A DNA stretch of 48,121 bases from Nitrospirota bacterium (GCA_020351835.1 CP070669.1:2165789-2213909); one strand, 5' to 3'. Shown: positions 17,043-26,148, counted from the first letter of the stretch. Program-made: numbers and translations. The notes: generated by a model from the sequence alone, not told the origin.

Positions 17043-18350
17043 TCAACTCCCGTTATCCGAAATTATCTTTATCATACTCTCATGATCGTCAAGAGCGATC
17101 TCACCTTCTTTAGCGTCAGAGAGCCTCTTGAACTTCACTATGCCTCGCTGAACCTCGTCAGTGCCTATGACAAACACATATCTCGCGCCGGCTTTGTCAG
17201 CTCTTTTCACCTGCTTGCTCAACGACGCATATGTGTAGTTGGTCTCACATCTCAATCCTCTTTCTCTGAGCTCATGCGCAACCGCAACACCTGCTTTGCG
17301 GGCATCCTCGTTCATACATATGATAAAAAGGTCCGGCACCGGCATCTTATTACTCATCTTACCTGAGATCAGCTCCGCCAGCCTTTCCATCCCCAGTGCA
17401 AAACCTACTCCCGGAACGGGCGGGCCGCCAAGGTCCTCGACAAGCTTATCATACCTTCCGCCGGCTACGACCGCGTTCTGGGACCCCAGCTCGGTGGTCG
17501 TGATCTCGAATATCGTACGCGTGTAATAATCCAGGCCTCTTACTATCCTTGGATTGACGGAATGTTCAACTCCCATCAGACCCAGATAATCTCTAAAGCT
17601 ATTAAAATGCTCTTTGCATCCTTCGCACAAAAAATCCCTGATCAAAGGGGCATCCCCCGACGCCTCAACACACCCGGGGACCTTACAGTCAAGCACTCTC
17701 ATAATATTGGTCTCATATCTCCTCTTGCAGTCATCACAGTATCTGTCGATCCTTGAGTAAACATGGTCATGAAGGGCCTTTTTGTAATCAGGTCTGCACT
17801 TTACGCAACCTATGGAGTTCACCTCGTATGTGAGAGACCCGAGCCCGACGCAATAAAGAAAATCCCTTATCATGCTCATCATCTCTGCGTCTATATACGG
17901 GTCATCAATACCGAAGGCCTCCGCTCCTATCTGATAGAACTGCCTGAACCTCCCCTTCTGGGGTCTTTCGTATCTGAACATGGGTCCGGAGTAATAATAC
18001 TTCTGCGGCGAGCTTTCAGTGTGGAGCCCGTGCTGGATATAACACCTTACCATCGGGGCGGTACCCTCAGGCCTTAATGTAAGGCTCCTTCCGGCCCTGT
18101 CCTCGAACGTATACATCTCTTTCTCTACGATGTCAGTTGATTCCCCGATACTTCTGGAGAATATCTCGGTATGCTCAACTACGGGGATCCTTATCTCGTC
18201 GTATCCGTATCTATGGAATGTGCCCCTGGCACAGTCATCTATATGTTGCCAGGCAAGGCTATCAGGCGGAATAATATCCTGGAATCCCTTAGGAGCTCTG
18301 TACTTCTCCTTCAACCTGTTGTTCTCCTTCGCGTTCTTTGTCGAACTCAA
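17043..18350 (-). CDS. hisS: Histidyl-tRNA synthetase
   Basis: This class II synthetase charges tRNA-His. Motifs are APKGFQDIIPPDS, TLRPEGTAPMVRCYIQ, motif 2 MFRYERPQKGRFRQFYQIG, the histidine motif RGLDYYTRTIFEI, and the C-terminal anticodon-binding domain from about 335. The ATG at 18350 lies 62 bases inside divIVA and has poor upstream signals. A TTG at 18314 (residue 13) is preceded by AAGGAG at 9 bases and gives an N-terminus closer to most HisS proteins, so the true start may be 18314. Confidence 0.96.
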   Translation of the reverse strand: MSSTKNAKENNRLKEKYRAPKGFQDIIPPDSLAWQHIDDCARGTFHRYGYDEIRIPVVEHTEIFSRSIGESTDIVEKEMYTFEDRAGRSLTLRPEGTAPMVRCYIQHGLHTESSPQKYYYSGPMFRYERPQKGRFRQFYQIGAEAFGIDDPYIDAEMMSMIRDFLYCVGLGSLTYEVNSIGCVKCRPDYKKALHDHVYSRIDRYCDDCKRRYETNIMRVLDCKVPGCVEASGDAPLIRDFLCEGCKEHFNSFRDYLGLMGVEHSVNPRIVRGLDYYTRTIFEITTTELGSQNAVVAGGRYDKLVEDLGGPPVPGVGFALGMERLAELISGKMSNKMPVPDLFIICMNEDARKAGVAVAHELRERGLRCETNYTYASLSKQVKRADKAGARYVFVIGTDEVQRGIVKFKRLSDAKEGEIALDDHESMIKIISDNGS

Positions 18351-18777
18351 TCATTTGCATGTGGCTCTGAAGTAACCTTTTAAGCTCCTCTTTAAAGTGA
18401 CGTCTTATCCCCTTGAGATCAACTATATCCTCATGTATCTTAACGACCTTCTCCTGAGCTTCTTTGATGATCTCATCTGCTCTTAGCTCAGCCTCCTTTA
18501 TTATCAGCTCTGCCTCTTTTCGGGCATTAACTTTATAATCCTCTACCATCTGCTGGGCGGTCATAAGCGTCTCCCTGAGGGTGTTCTCCATATCCCTGTA
18601 TTCCTTTATCTGGTTCTCCGCCCTGTGAGCCTGCTCCTTCAATGACGCGTTCTCTCTTAAAAGCTCCTCCATCTCTTCCCTTACAAGTTCAAGGAAAGCA
18701 TAGACCTCCTCAACATCAAATCCCCTGAACTTTATCGGGAACTGCTTTTGCTGAATATCCAATGGAGATATTCTCAT
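18289..18777 (-). CDS. divIVA: DivIVA-domain protein
   Basis: This 162-residue protein has the DivIVA membrane-curvature-binding N-terminus (MRISPLDIQQKQFPIKFRG, then FDVEEVYAFL), followed by a long coiled coil (about 30-145) rich in E, K and R, and a short polar tail. DivIVA proteins mark poles or septa and recruit other factors. Adjacency to yggT, proC and yggS is the same cluster seen downstream of division genes in Gram-positives. The 3' end overlaps hisS. The GGAGG ribosome site is clear before the ATG. Confidence 0.92.
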   Translation of the reverse strand: MRISPLDIQQKQFPIKFRGFDVEEVYAFLELVREEMEELLRENASLKEQAHRAENQIKEYRDMENTLRETLMTAQQMVEDYKVNARKEAELIIKEAELRADEIIKEAQEKVVKIHEDIVDLKGIRRHFKEELKRLLQSHMQMIEFDKEREGEQQVEGEVQSS

Positions 18778-18778
18778 G

Positions 18779-19084
18779 CTAAAAACCTCCTTTAAGTTGT
18801 ATTCCGTAATCTATCAATGATTGCAGAATAAATCCCTGTATCAAATAAATTGCCGCGATAAGTATAAGCGGTGAGATATCAATACCTCCAAATATACCTA
18901 TTCTTCTTCTGATAGGCCTCAGTGCCGGCTCCGTAGCTGAACGAAGGAACCTTACTATGGGATTATAAGGATCTGGATTGACCCAGCTTATCAGAGCAGA
19001 AATTATCACTATCCACATATAAAGGAAAAGTACCATTTTCAATATGCTGCCCAGTGCTATTAGGAGATTCCCGATAGCTATCAT
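18779..19084 (-). CDS. yggT: YggT-family membrane protein
   Basis: This 101-residue integral membrane protein has two hydrophobic segments (about 5-30 and 68-92) flanking the conserved loop WVNPDPYNPIVRFLRSATEPALRPIRRRI, whose NPI..FL...EP..RP..R pattern defines the family. The function is poorly known; plant and bacterial relatives act in osmotic stress or cofactor assembly. It overlaps proC by 4 bases and precedes divIVA by one base. Confidence 0.93.
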   Translation of the reverse strand: MIAIGNLLIALGSILKMVLFLYMWIVIISALISWVNPDPYNPIVRFLRSATEPALRPIRRRIGIFGGIDISPLILIAAIYLIQGFILQSLIDYGIQLKGGF

Positions 19085-19905
19085 TCGTCTCCTTCTGAGG
19101 CCTTCTGTGAGATTTCGGCGGCCTTTTCACATGCCGACTCTATACAATCTATTATCAATCCCTTAAAACCATCCCTTTCAAGAACGAAGAGCCCTTCTGC
19201 CGTTGTGCCACCGGGCGATGTCACCATATCCCTGAGCTTAGACGTGCTGATACCGCTCTTCAGCATCTCAATGCTGCCCTCCACGGTCGAAAGCGCCAGT
19301 GTCAATGCATCCGCACGATTAAGTCCCATCCGCACGGCACCGTCTATTAGAGACTCCACGAAAAGGCTAACGAACGCAGGTCCGCTCCCGCTCAATGCAG
19401 TAACAGCATCAATATACTTTTCATCCAGAAGTATCACATCACCTACACTCTCAAATATCTTTTGGACCAGGGTAATATCCTTCTTGAGGTTCATCGGTGA
19501 GGCTGCGATCGCAGTTATGCCCTTCCCGACGAATGCCGGAGTATTGGGCATTACCCTTATGATCCTGTCAGTCCCGAGATTATATCTCAGGTATGCCATT
19601 GATATCCCCGCGGCAACTGATACGATCAGCTTATCTTTAGTGATATCGGCCTTTATCGATCTGGCCACCTTACCTGCATCACCCGGCTTTACTGCCAGCA
19701 ATATTACATCCGAACTTTTAACGACCTCGGTATTGTTCTTTGAGCCCTTTATCTTATATTCTTTCTTAATATACTTTGTCCGGCTTGATGACCGGTCATA
19801 GAAGACCAGATCACGCACTCCTCCGTCCCTGAGGCCTTTTATGATAGCCTCGGCCATCTTACCTCCGCCAATAAAGCCTATCTTTGTTCTCTTTATATTG
19901 CTCAT
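19081..19905 (-). CDS. proC: Pyrroline-5-carboxylate reductase
   Basis: This enzyme catalyses the last step of proline synthesis. The 274 residues include the NADPH Rossmann motif IGFIGGGKMAEAII near 9-22, VILLAVKPGD, RVMPNTPAFVGKG, ALSGSGPAFV and the C-terminal family signature LRDMVTSPGGTTAEGL. It follows yggS by 2 bases. It lies in the same operon as efp, whose product aids proline-rich translation, though that may be coincidence. Confidence 0.96.
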   Translation of the reverse strand: MSNIKRTKIGFIGGGKMAEAIIKGLRDGGVRDLVFYDRSSSRTKYIKKEYKIKGSKNNTEVVKSSDVILLAVKPGDAGKVARSIKADITKDKLIVSVAAGISMAYLRYNLGTDRIIRVMPNTPAFVGKGITAIAASPMNLKKDITLVQKIFESVGDVILLDEKYIDAVTALSGSGPAFVSLFVESLIDGAVRMGLNRADALTLALSTVEGSIEMLKSGISTSKLRDMVTSPGGTTAEGLFVLERDGFKGLIIDCIESACEKAAEISQKASEGDE

Positions 19906-19907
19906 TA

Positions 19908-20588
19908 TCAGGTCCTTTCCCCGAATATTGCCGAACCTATCCTCACAAGTGTTGATCCTTCCTCAACAGCGACTTCGAAGTCATTAGACATACCCATCGA
20001 CAAATTCTTTATATCATATCCTGAAGATATCAGGTCATCCCTTATTTCTCTAAGCCGGACAAAGTAAGGCCTGACCTCTTCTACGTCATCCGAATAAGGC
20101 GGTATGACCATTATCCCATCTACCGAAACATGGTCCTGCCCTGAACCAACTTCCACCATCTCCATCACCTCTCCAGGAGATATTCCGTGTTTATTTGTCT
20201 CGTCAGACAACTTCACCTGAACATATACCCTCTGGACCTTATTAAGGTCTCTTGCATGTCTGCATATCCTGTCAAGGAGCTCGATAGAGTCAACGCTTTC
20301 TATGACATCGAAAGCCTCGACAGCCTTCTTTACCTTGTTCTTCTGCAGGGTACCTATCATATGCCACTCCAGCCCCGAGTACCTGCGGAGATGATCTATC
20401 TTCTCCAGACCTTCCTGGACCCTGTTCTCGCCAAAAATCCTTAGACCCGCATCAATCGCTTCGGCAATATGTTCGGTATCGATAGTCTTTGTTACGGCCA
20501 GAAGCTCAATTTCGTCAGGGCTTCTTCCGGCCCTCATTGCCGCATGCGAAATCCTTTTAAATAAAGTACTTATTCTCTCGATTAACAT
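19908..20588 (-). CDS. yggS: PLP homeostasis protein (YggS/PLPBP family)
   Basis: This 226-residue PLP-binding TIM-barrel protein belongs to the YggS/PROSC family, which buffers free pyridoxal phosphate. Visible are LLAVTKTI (PLP Lys in the VTK motif near 33), FGENRVQEGLEKI, WHMIGTLQKNK, and the C-terminal SMGMSNDFEVAVEEGSTLVRIGSAIFG. It is the first gene of the long minus-strand run and has no clear Shine-Dalgarno before its ATG. Confidence 0.95.
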   Translation of the reverse strand: MLIERISTLFKRISHAAMRAGRSPDEIELLAVTKTIDTEHIAEAIDAGLRIFGENRVQEGLEKIDHLRRYSGLEWHMIGTLQKNKVKKAVEAFDVIESVDSIELLDRICRHARDLNKVQRVYVQVKLSDETNKHGISPGEVMEMVEVGSGQDHVSVDGIMVIPPYSDDVEEVRPYFVRLREIRDDLISSGYDIKNLSMGMSNDFEVAVEEGSTLVRIGSAIFGERT

Positions 20589-20621
20589 TTATGATACCAT
20601 AATTTCCCTGAATTTCAGCAG

Positions 20622-20656
20622 AAATCGGCCTTTATCGCCGGATTTCGAATATTATA
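20622..20656 (-). promoter_or_regulatory. Possible promoter and leader hairpin of the yggS-thiE run
   Basis: A perfect TATAAT lies on the minus strand at 20656-20651, 62 bases before yggS, but no good -35 is seen at 16-18 bases. The leader just after it holds an inverted repeat at 20645-20622 (CGGC and GCCG arms extended by AAAT/ATTT). The rest of 20589-20719 shows no gene, no U-rich terminator and no recognised riboswitch. Confidence 0.3.
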
Positions 20657-20719
20657 TCCTAATGACACGTTTCAATGTCCTGCAAGGGATAGCGAGGCTG
20701 GTACCCGTTTAGCAAAGCA

Positions 20720-21097
20720 TCAGTCTGAAGTAAGAGAGGATATGACCGCCTTCATCTCAGCAAGCATAAATGGCTTTTTCAGTATCCTTGCGCCATAGCT
20801 CCTAAGATCATCCTCCATGTCATCATCAACGATGGTTCCGGTCATCAGTATGAACCTCTCTATAAGCAGGGGATCGTTCTCCAGTATGAATTTCATGAGG
20901 TCCCCACCGGACTTACCTGGCATTTTCAGATCGCAGATGATGACAGAGTACTGAACACCCTTCAGAAGCCGTATAGCGGAATCAACATCATTGGCACTAT
21001 CACTTTCATATCCAAGTTCTTCAAGCCAGCTATGCAGGATCTCGACAATATCGATCTCATCATCTATTATCAGCGCTTTGTTCCCGGCCACGGTCAT
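20720..21097 (-). CDS. Single-domain response regulator (receiver only)
   Basis: This 125-residue CheY-like receiver has the acidic pair D12-D13, the phospho-acceptor D56 (CDLKMPG), T86 (LMTGT) and K108 (KKPF). It has no DNA-binding or enzymatic output domain. The start overlaps the kinase gene by 4 bases (ATGA), so the pair is cognate. The signal must pass on by protein interaction or a further phosphotransfer, and the target is not visible here. Confidence 0.93.
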   Translation of the reverse strand: MTVAGNKALIIDDEIDIVEILHSWLEELGYESDSANDVDSAIRLLKGVQYSVIICDLKMPGKSGGDLMKFILENDPLLIERFILMTGTIVDDDMEDDLRSYGARILKKPFMLAEMKAVISSLTSD

Positions 21098-22833
21098 ACC
21101 TCTTCATGCATATTTACGGGAAAAGAGACTATAAAGGTACTTCCTTTTCCCTCTTCGCTCTCGATCCTGATATCGCCTCCATGGGCCTTTACCGCACTGT
21201 ATACAATTGATAACCCAAGGCCTGTCCCCTTGCCAACATCCTTGGTCGTAAAGAACGGCTCGTATATACGGCTCATAACATCCCGGGACATACCGATCCC
21301 GGTGTCGGTGATCTCAACATATACCCGGCCGTCGGCCGGATATGTACGAAGAGAGATAGTACCCTTGCCACCCTTGTCACTAATGGCATTGTGAGCGTTG
21401 TTGATCAGGTTCAGCATTACCTGTTGAATTTGTGTGGTATCACACTCTATCTCCGGTATTTCTTTAAATTCTTTCTTTATCTCTATGTCTTCTACATGTA
21501 GTTCGTATTCCTTCAGTTCTATGACCTTTTCGATTATATTATTGAGGTCATTCCGCGCGAAATCAGAAGGCCTCTTCCTGCTGAACTCAAGAAGGTTCCT
21601 TATTATTTTGGATACACGTATCGCAGCGGAGTATATCTTTTCTACCCTTCCCCTGTCATCATCCTCAAGTTTAGTGGAGTCCTTCAATATTTCTGAGAAT
21701 CCGACCACTGCAGACAGCGGATTATTGACCTCATGCGCTATCCCCGCCACGAGCTCACCAAGTGCAACAAGCTTCTCAGACTGTATCGCCCTTTCCTCAA
21801 GCTCCTTTTCCTTTGTTATATCCCTTCCGATCCAGAGCACGCCTGTTATGTCCCCTGTGTCAGAGAGAACAGGAAACGTCTTTACAAACAGGGTATATCC
21901 ATCTATTTTGATCACTTCGGTTTGAACAGATGCAGCCTTAAGAGTTTTGGCTATCGCACAGTCCTCCTCATTTTCGTGCTGGAAACATACGACCTTCTGC
22001 AAAGACCTGCCCTCTATCTGATCATCCGTTCCAAAGATCTTGTGGAATGCGCGGTTAACAATGATTACCGTACCATCAATATCACAAAGTGCCATCATAG
22101 AATCGACCGAATTGAAAGCGGTCTGCCACTGCTTTGCCCAGTTTATGATCTTTTCTTCATTGATCATTATCTCCGACTGCATAGATTCCATCGCGTCAGC
22201 AAGACTTTCAAGGTCCTTTCCGAACAGACCCCTGTCTATCTTCTTCCCCCTTCTTACAGCTTCTGTCGCTTCCATTATGTTTCCAATGTTCTTATCGAAC
22301 CTGTTTAAAAAGAACATGGATATCGCAATGATCACGAACAGGCCAAAAAGAATTGTAAAAATGAATATTATCCATGACCTCTTGGCATCTCTGACCGCGT
22401 CCGCTACCCGGTCAGAGACCAGTATCTGGCCGGAGAAAAGCGCATCGTGACTAAGCTTATGAATGCGGTCCACGGACATCCCAAGGTGAGCTTCGTCTCC
22501 GTCATTATCGATGATACCTTCAATCACAGATATCATCTCTGATATCCTCTGCCCCCCCGATTCACCATGGTGACAGTCCCCGCAACTTTCGAGCATTCCT
22601 TTTATTTGGAGGCTTATTTTTCCAAATTCATCCCTTTTCCCGCTAAAGAACATTGTTTCACGCAGGTTTTCGGACTCGATCGAAAGTTCGCTTCTCTTTA
22701 GCAGGCTCACATTACTGTCAATAAGGCGGGTCATCTCTTTGCTGGCCCGGAACAGGTATATACCGGTTACTGTCATTCCGGCGATTGACAGGAATACAAA
22801 AACTGCGATAAATGAATAGAACAGTCTTTTCAC
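21094..22833 (-). CDS. Membrane sensor histidine kinase with periplasmic CxxCH motif
   Basis: This 579-residue kinase starts with GTG. TM1 is about 5-28, the periplasmic domain 30-150, and TM2 about 152-176. A HAMP-like helix is followed by a PAS domain (about 233-345), a HisKA H-box with H367 (GIAHEVNNP) and an HATPase domain (N box MLNLINNAHNAI, DTGIGMS, GKGTGLGLSIV). The periplasmic domain contains C84-G-D-C87-H88-H89, a canonical c-type heme attachment motif, as in heme-containing redox sensors of Geobacter. Redox or gas sensing is inferred. No cytochrome maturation genes are in view. Confidence 0.92.
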   Translation of the reverse strand: MKRLFYSFIAVFVFLSIAGMTVTGIYLFRASKEMTRLIDSNVSLLKRSELSIESENLRETMFFSGKRDEFGKISLQIKGMLESCGDCHHGESGGQRISEMISVIEGIIDNDGDEAHLGMSVDRIHKLSHDALFSGQILVSDRVADAVRDAKRSWIIFIFTILFGLFVIIAISMFFLNRFDKNIGNIMEATEAVRRGKKIDRGLFGKDLESLADAMESMQSEIMINEEKIINWAKQWQTAFNSVDSMMALCDIDGTVIIVNRAFHKIFGTDDQIEGRSLQKVVCFQHENEEDCAIAKTLKAASVQTEVIKIDGYTLFVKTFPVLSDTGDITGVLWIGRDITKEKELEERAIQSEKLVALGELVAGIAHEVNNPLSAVVGFSEILKDSTKLEDDDRGRVEKIYSAAIRVSKIIRNLLEFSRKRPSDFARNDLNNIIEKVIELKEYELHVEDIEIKKEFKEIPEIECDTTQIQQVMLNLINNAHNAISDKGGKGTISLRTYPADGRVYVEITDTGIGMSRDVMSRIYEPFFTTKDVGKGTGLGLSIVYSAVKAHGGDIRIESEEGKGSTFIVSFPVNMHEEV

Positions 22834-22876
22834 TTGGATATTATCCTAATCGGAGACCCAAAAGATGGCGAGCACC

Positions 22877-22949
22877 ATAATGGGCTATTTTACGCCTTCT
22901 GTCCCCCATTATTCCTTATTCTAGCAGTTTTTCTGCTCTTTTTTTATAG
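22877..22949. repeat. Inverted repeat and small hairpin in the kinase/GT9 intergenic region
   Basis: A perfect 8-base inverted repeat, ATAATGGG (22877-22884) and CCCATTAT (22905-22912), encloses 20 bases including TGTCC. It is followed by AGCAG-TTTTT-CTGCT (22923-22937) and a run of seven T on the plus strand. That second element looks like a weak intrinsic terminator, but no plus-strand gene precedes it. The region 22834-23004 holds no gene. Confidence 0.4.
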
Positions 22950-23004
22950 TTGGTTCCCGACCCAACACCCTAAGATTTCATCGATCTACCGGCCTTGGGT
23001 GGCC

Positions 23005-24090
23005 CTATTTCAGGAGTTTGTCGGTGGCTTCAATGACGTCTTCCGGTAAGATCTCGCTCAAGCACCTTATCCCTTTGTCACATGATGGTGTATACCCGAA
23101 CCTGGTGCAGGGGCTGCAGTCAAGCCTCTTATTGACCACCTCGTGACATTCTCCCCGGGGAGCCCATTTCTTCTCTATCCCTGAGCCGAAAATTGATACG
23201 GTAGGAGCCCCAAGTGCATATGCCATATGCATCAATCCGGAGTCGGCCGTGATCAGCAAAGCACTGTTCTTTAATACATACGCCACCTCCCTCAGCGTTG
23301 TTAATCCAGTAAGGTCCACCGCGCCGCGTACCTGTTGTCTGATCTTCAACGCATCCTCCTTCTCATCCGAGGTGCCGAGCAAGACTATTCTGTAACCTCT
23401 TTCATTCAGATTTTTTGCGACCTCACCATATCTCTCACCACCCCATCTGCGCTCTCTCACTGTAGCTCCCGGAAAGATAGCAACGACATCGATATTCGAA
23501 CCTATTGTATCCTCTACATACTTCCCGGCTTCTGCCGCCTCAATGTCAAGAAAAGGCACGTCTGGCAGAGCCTCACTATGAGGAACTTCGATCTGTTCTA
23601 ACAGGCGGTAAAAGCTCTTTACCTCGTTATCGTCGTGATCATATTCAACGGTATGGGTGAACAGTTTGCTCCTGTCATTCGTTCCGAAACCGATCCTGAT
23701 CCCGGCACGGGTCATAAATGCAATTACAGCTGACATCCTATGCCACTGCTCAGTGTCTACTACTACATCATACTGGCTGCTGATACATCTGAGTAGATCT
23801 GCCCCTCTGTCATATAGATAAACTCTCCTTAACCCGTTTATCATTCCGAATATCCCGGAGTTTCTTTTCTCACACAAAATATCAATCTCCGCCCCGGGAT
23901 ATTTGATCTTTAATGCCTTTATAGCCGGCACCAGCAATACAGCATCGCCGATACCTCCGGGACGGATAAATAGCACATTACGCACCAGAAGTTGAGCACC
24001 ATCCCGTTCGGCCTTAAAAAAAGACAATAAAAGGACCAGAAGCCTGCCCAATAACCTGTCAACGAGTTTTATCAGCCTTATTTTTGTCAT
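23005..24090 (-). CDS. GT9-family glycosyltransferase (heptosyltransferase-like)
   Basis: This 361-residue GT-B enzyme has the family start NVLFIRPGGIGDAVLLVPAI (near 38-57), the middle motif VAIFPGATVRERRWGGERYGEVA, and the donor site LLITADSGLMHMAYALGAPTVSIFG. The C-terminal segment CSPCTRFGYTPSCDKGIRCL resembles the Cys-rich tail found in several heptosyltransferases. It probably adds a heptose or other sugar to a lipopolysaccharide-like core, which supports an outer membrane. AAGGTAG precedes the ATG. The 124-base gap upstream (24091-24214) holds no gene. Confidence 0.88.
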   Translation of the reverse strand: MTKIRLIKLVDRLLGRLLVLLLSFFKAERDGAQLLVRNVLFIRPGGIGDAVLLVPAIKALKIKYPGAEIDILCEKRNSGIFGMINGLRRVYLYDRGADLLRCISSQYDVVVDTEQWHRMSAVIAFMTRAGIRIGFGTNDRSKLFTHTVEYDHDDNEVKSFYRLLEQIEVPHSEALPDVPFLDIEAAEAGKYVEDTIGSNIDVVAIFPGATVRERRWGGERYGEVAKNLNERGYRIVLLGTSDEKEDALKIRQQVRGAVDLTGLTTLREVAYVLKNSALLITADSGLMHMAYALGAPTVSIFGSGIEKKWAPRGECHEVVNKRLDCSPCTRFGYTPSCDKGIRCLSEILPEDVIEATDKLLK

Positions 24091-24214
24091 CTACCTTATT
24101 TTTAAATTATTTTTATCGGACTACGGTAATGAAGCACTATATACATTAAATCACTCTTTAATCATGCCAGGCGCCGGACTGAATACACCGTAATACCCTA
24201 CTGTAAATAACCTA

Positions 24215-25099
24215 TTACTTAAATGACGAGCTACTGTAGAGCCTTGAGGCATTAAGAATACTGCCGGCCTCTTTCATATAGGCGCCATTTCTTACCAATA
24301 TATTATCACGTTGCCAGCGAGATCCTTTTACAGTAAATGTTGAAAAACAATCTATAAGTCGTTTGCTTCCCCAGTTGATGATCTCCTGCCCTACGCATTG
24401 TAATCCGGCATCTTCGGCATATCGATTGAACTTATCAGCTGTCATACTTAATGCCCGCAAATGACTTCTATCTATGATCATGTTGCCGGCAAGAGAAAAA
24501 GCTATCTTCTGCAAGGTCCCTGATATGCCCGATCCATCATCATTAATACTTCTACCGGACCCCTCCCGTTCGGTACTCAAAGATAACTTACTTAGCAGCC
24601 ATCTCAGCAATGAAAAATATCGTCTATACTCACCAAGGTTAGAATGGTGTATAAATCCTGCGCCATCTTCCTTAAGGATCCTTGAGAACTGGTCAATATA
24701 TCCAGACATCACGTCATCCTCTGCATGAACAAGTGAATCAAAGGAGAATATAAAGTCGACAGATCCATCAAGGATCATGTCCAGTGATGAACCATCATTA
24801 ACAATATATTGAATGTTAGAACTTGACTTGAACCTTTCCTTGCAGGCCTGTATGCATTTATCCGAGATGTCAAGCACGATAAGGTTATCACAGTTTTCTT
24901 TCAGGTACTGAGACCATCTTCCGTATCCGGGCCCTATCTCCAGGATCGTTGCAGCAGGAAGAAAACAGTGTATCCGAGGCAATATGGAACCATACCAGTG
25001 CATATCGCTGCCTCCCCAGGTCCCGGACCATTCGTCACCGCCGGCATCCCAGTTATATTCGCTGTCCCAAACCTTCTTATTCCATCCGATCGTTGGCAT
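24215..25099 (-). CDS. Class I SAM-dependent methyltransferase
   Basis: This 294-residue cytosolic protein has the Rossmann-type SAM motif ILEIGPGYGRWSQYL near 52-66, motif II LIVLDIS, and the post-motif VDFIFSFDSLVHAEDD. A distinctive N-terminus (WNKKVWDSEYNWDAGGDEWSG) is seen in methyltransferases of polysaccharide clusters. The substrate is probably a sugar of the surface glycan made by the neighbouring transferases; this is inference. Confidence 0.82.
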   Translation of the reverse strand: MPTIGWNKKVWDSEYNWDAGGDEWSGTWGGSDMHWYGSILPRIHCFLPAATILEIGPGYGRWSQYLKENCDNLIVLDISDKCIQACKERFKSSSNIQYIVNDGSSLDMILDGSVDFIFSFDSLVHAEDDVMSGYIDQFSRILKEDGAGFIHHSNLGEYRRYFSLLRWLLSKLSLSTEREGSGRSINDDGSGISGTLQKIAFSLAGNMIIDRSHLRALSMTADKFNRYAEDAGLQCVGQEIINWGSKRLIDCFSTFTVKGSRWQRDNILVRNGAYMKEAGSILNASRLYSSSSFK

Positions 25100-25161
25100 T
25101 TTTCATTCTCCCTGACCACTATTACCCTGAGCAGATCCAGTTTCATAAATACAATCTCCGC

Positions 25162-26148
25162 CTATATAGTATGTAAACACTTGCCCTTTCTTCCCTTAAA
25201 GAAATCGAGGTACCCAAGAATGGCACCTTTTATTGCTTGCATCCTTCCCTTAACCAGTTGAACGACCAGCCATACGGGGATCGCGAAAAAGAACTGAAAA
25301 AGGTAGAAAATGTACTTGTTGAGATCATCAAGATTACTGCTGAAATATATCATCCTGTTCCTGTGGAAGTAGTATTGGTTCATTTTGGAATATCGGCCTC
25401 CTATAGTAGCACTGTACTTATGATATATCGTGACGCTACAATCCACTATCATCTTTAGTCCGGCATTTCTCACTCTTGTTGAATAATCTATATCCTCAAT
25501 GTTCAGAAAATAGTCTTCTTTCAGATATCCGACTTTTTCAATGACGTCGGCTGGTATCAACATCATGCATCCCGTTACGAATTCTGTTTCTCTGATACCA
25601 TCACAATCATCCTCTTTATGATAGAAAGCCCCCCTTACAGTGCTGATATAACCGCCACTGAACCATACTTTTTCTCTATTATCATAGTATCTGATCTTAC
25701 CACCCACAATACCTGTATCTTTAGTGCTCATGACGGTCCTTACCATGCCTGACAGAACATCCTTCTCAACCACTGTATCATTATTCAACAATAGGACGAA
25801 TTCTGCTCCCTGAACAATTGAATACCTGATCCCCAGGTTATTGGCACCTGCGAATCCAAGATTTACGGGAGAGGAGATTATCGTGACAACAAAGTCATCC
25901 CGTCCTGCAAGAGCTTCTTCTGCGTTAAGTATCTGCAGATCTATATTATTACTGCCAGCCCAGGCGGATATATTATCGATCGACCCGTCAGTTGAGCCAT
26001 TATCAACAAGTACGATCCTCTTCTTATATCCCTCCTCAAACAAAGAGCTGATACACTCTATCGTATCACTGCTATTATTCCAGTTGACTATGACTATATA
26101 AAGTTCGGGAACCTCAGAAGACCTATCTTTCGTCACATGCCTTGTCAT
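25162..26148 (-). CDS. GT2-family glycosyltransferase (rhamnosyltransferase-like)
   Basis: This 328-residue GT-A enzyme shows YIVIVNWNNSSDTIECISSL at 16-35, LVDNGSTDGS, NLGFAGANNLGI and the metal-binding LLNNDTVVE, with FVTGCMMLIPADV and EDYFLNIEDIDYSTRV in the acceptor region. A hydrophobic C-terminal segment (about 283-303) may associate with the membrane. The pattern matches WbbL-like rhamnosyltransferases. GAGG lies 7 bases before the ATG, although the start overlaps the preceding sulfotransferase gene by 26 bases. Confidence 0.88.
   Translation of the reverse strand: MTRHVTKDRSSEVPELYIVIVNWNNSSDTIECISSLFEEGYKKRIVLVDNGSTDGSIDNISAWAGSNNIDLQILNAEEALAGRDDFVVTIISSPVNLGFAGANNLGIRYSIVQGAEFVLLLNNDTVVEKDVLSGMVRTVMSTKDTGIVGGKIRYYDNREKVWFSGGYISTVRGAFYHKEDDCDGIRETEFVTGCMMLIPADVIEKVGYLKEDYFLNIEDIDYSTRVRNAGLKMIVDCSVTIYHKYSATIGGRYSKMNQYYFHRNRMIYFSSNLDDLNKYIFYLFQFFFAIPVWLVVQLVKGRMQAIKGAILGYLDFFKGRKGKCLHTI

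Noticed and set aside
24091-24214. Possible small gene or RNA between GT9 and the methyltransferase
   Set aside because: No ORF with a ribosome site and no tRNA-like or strong hairpin structure could be seen.
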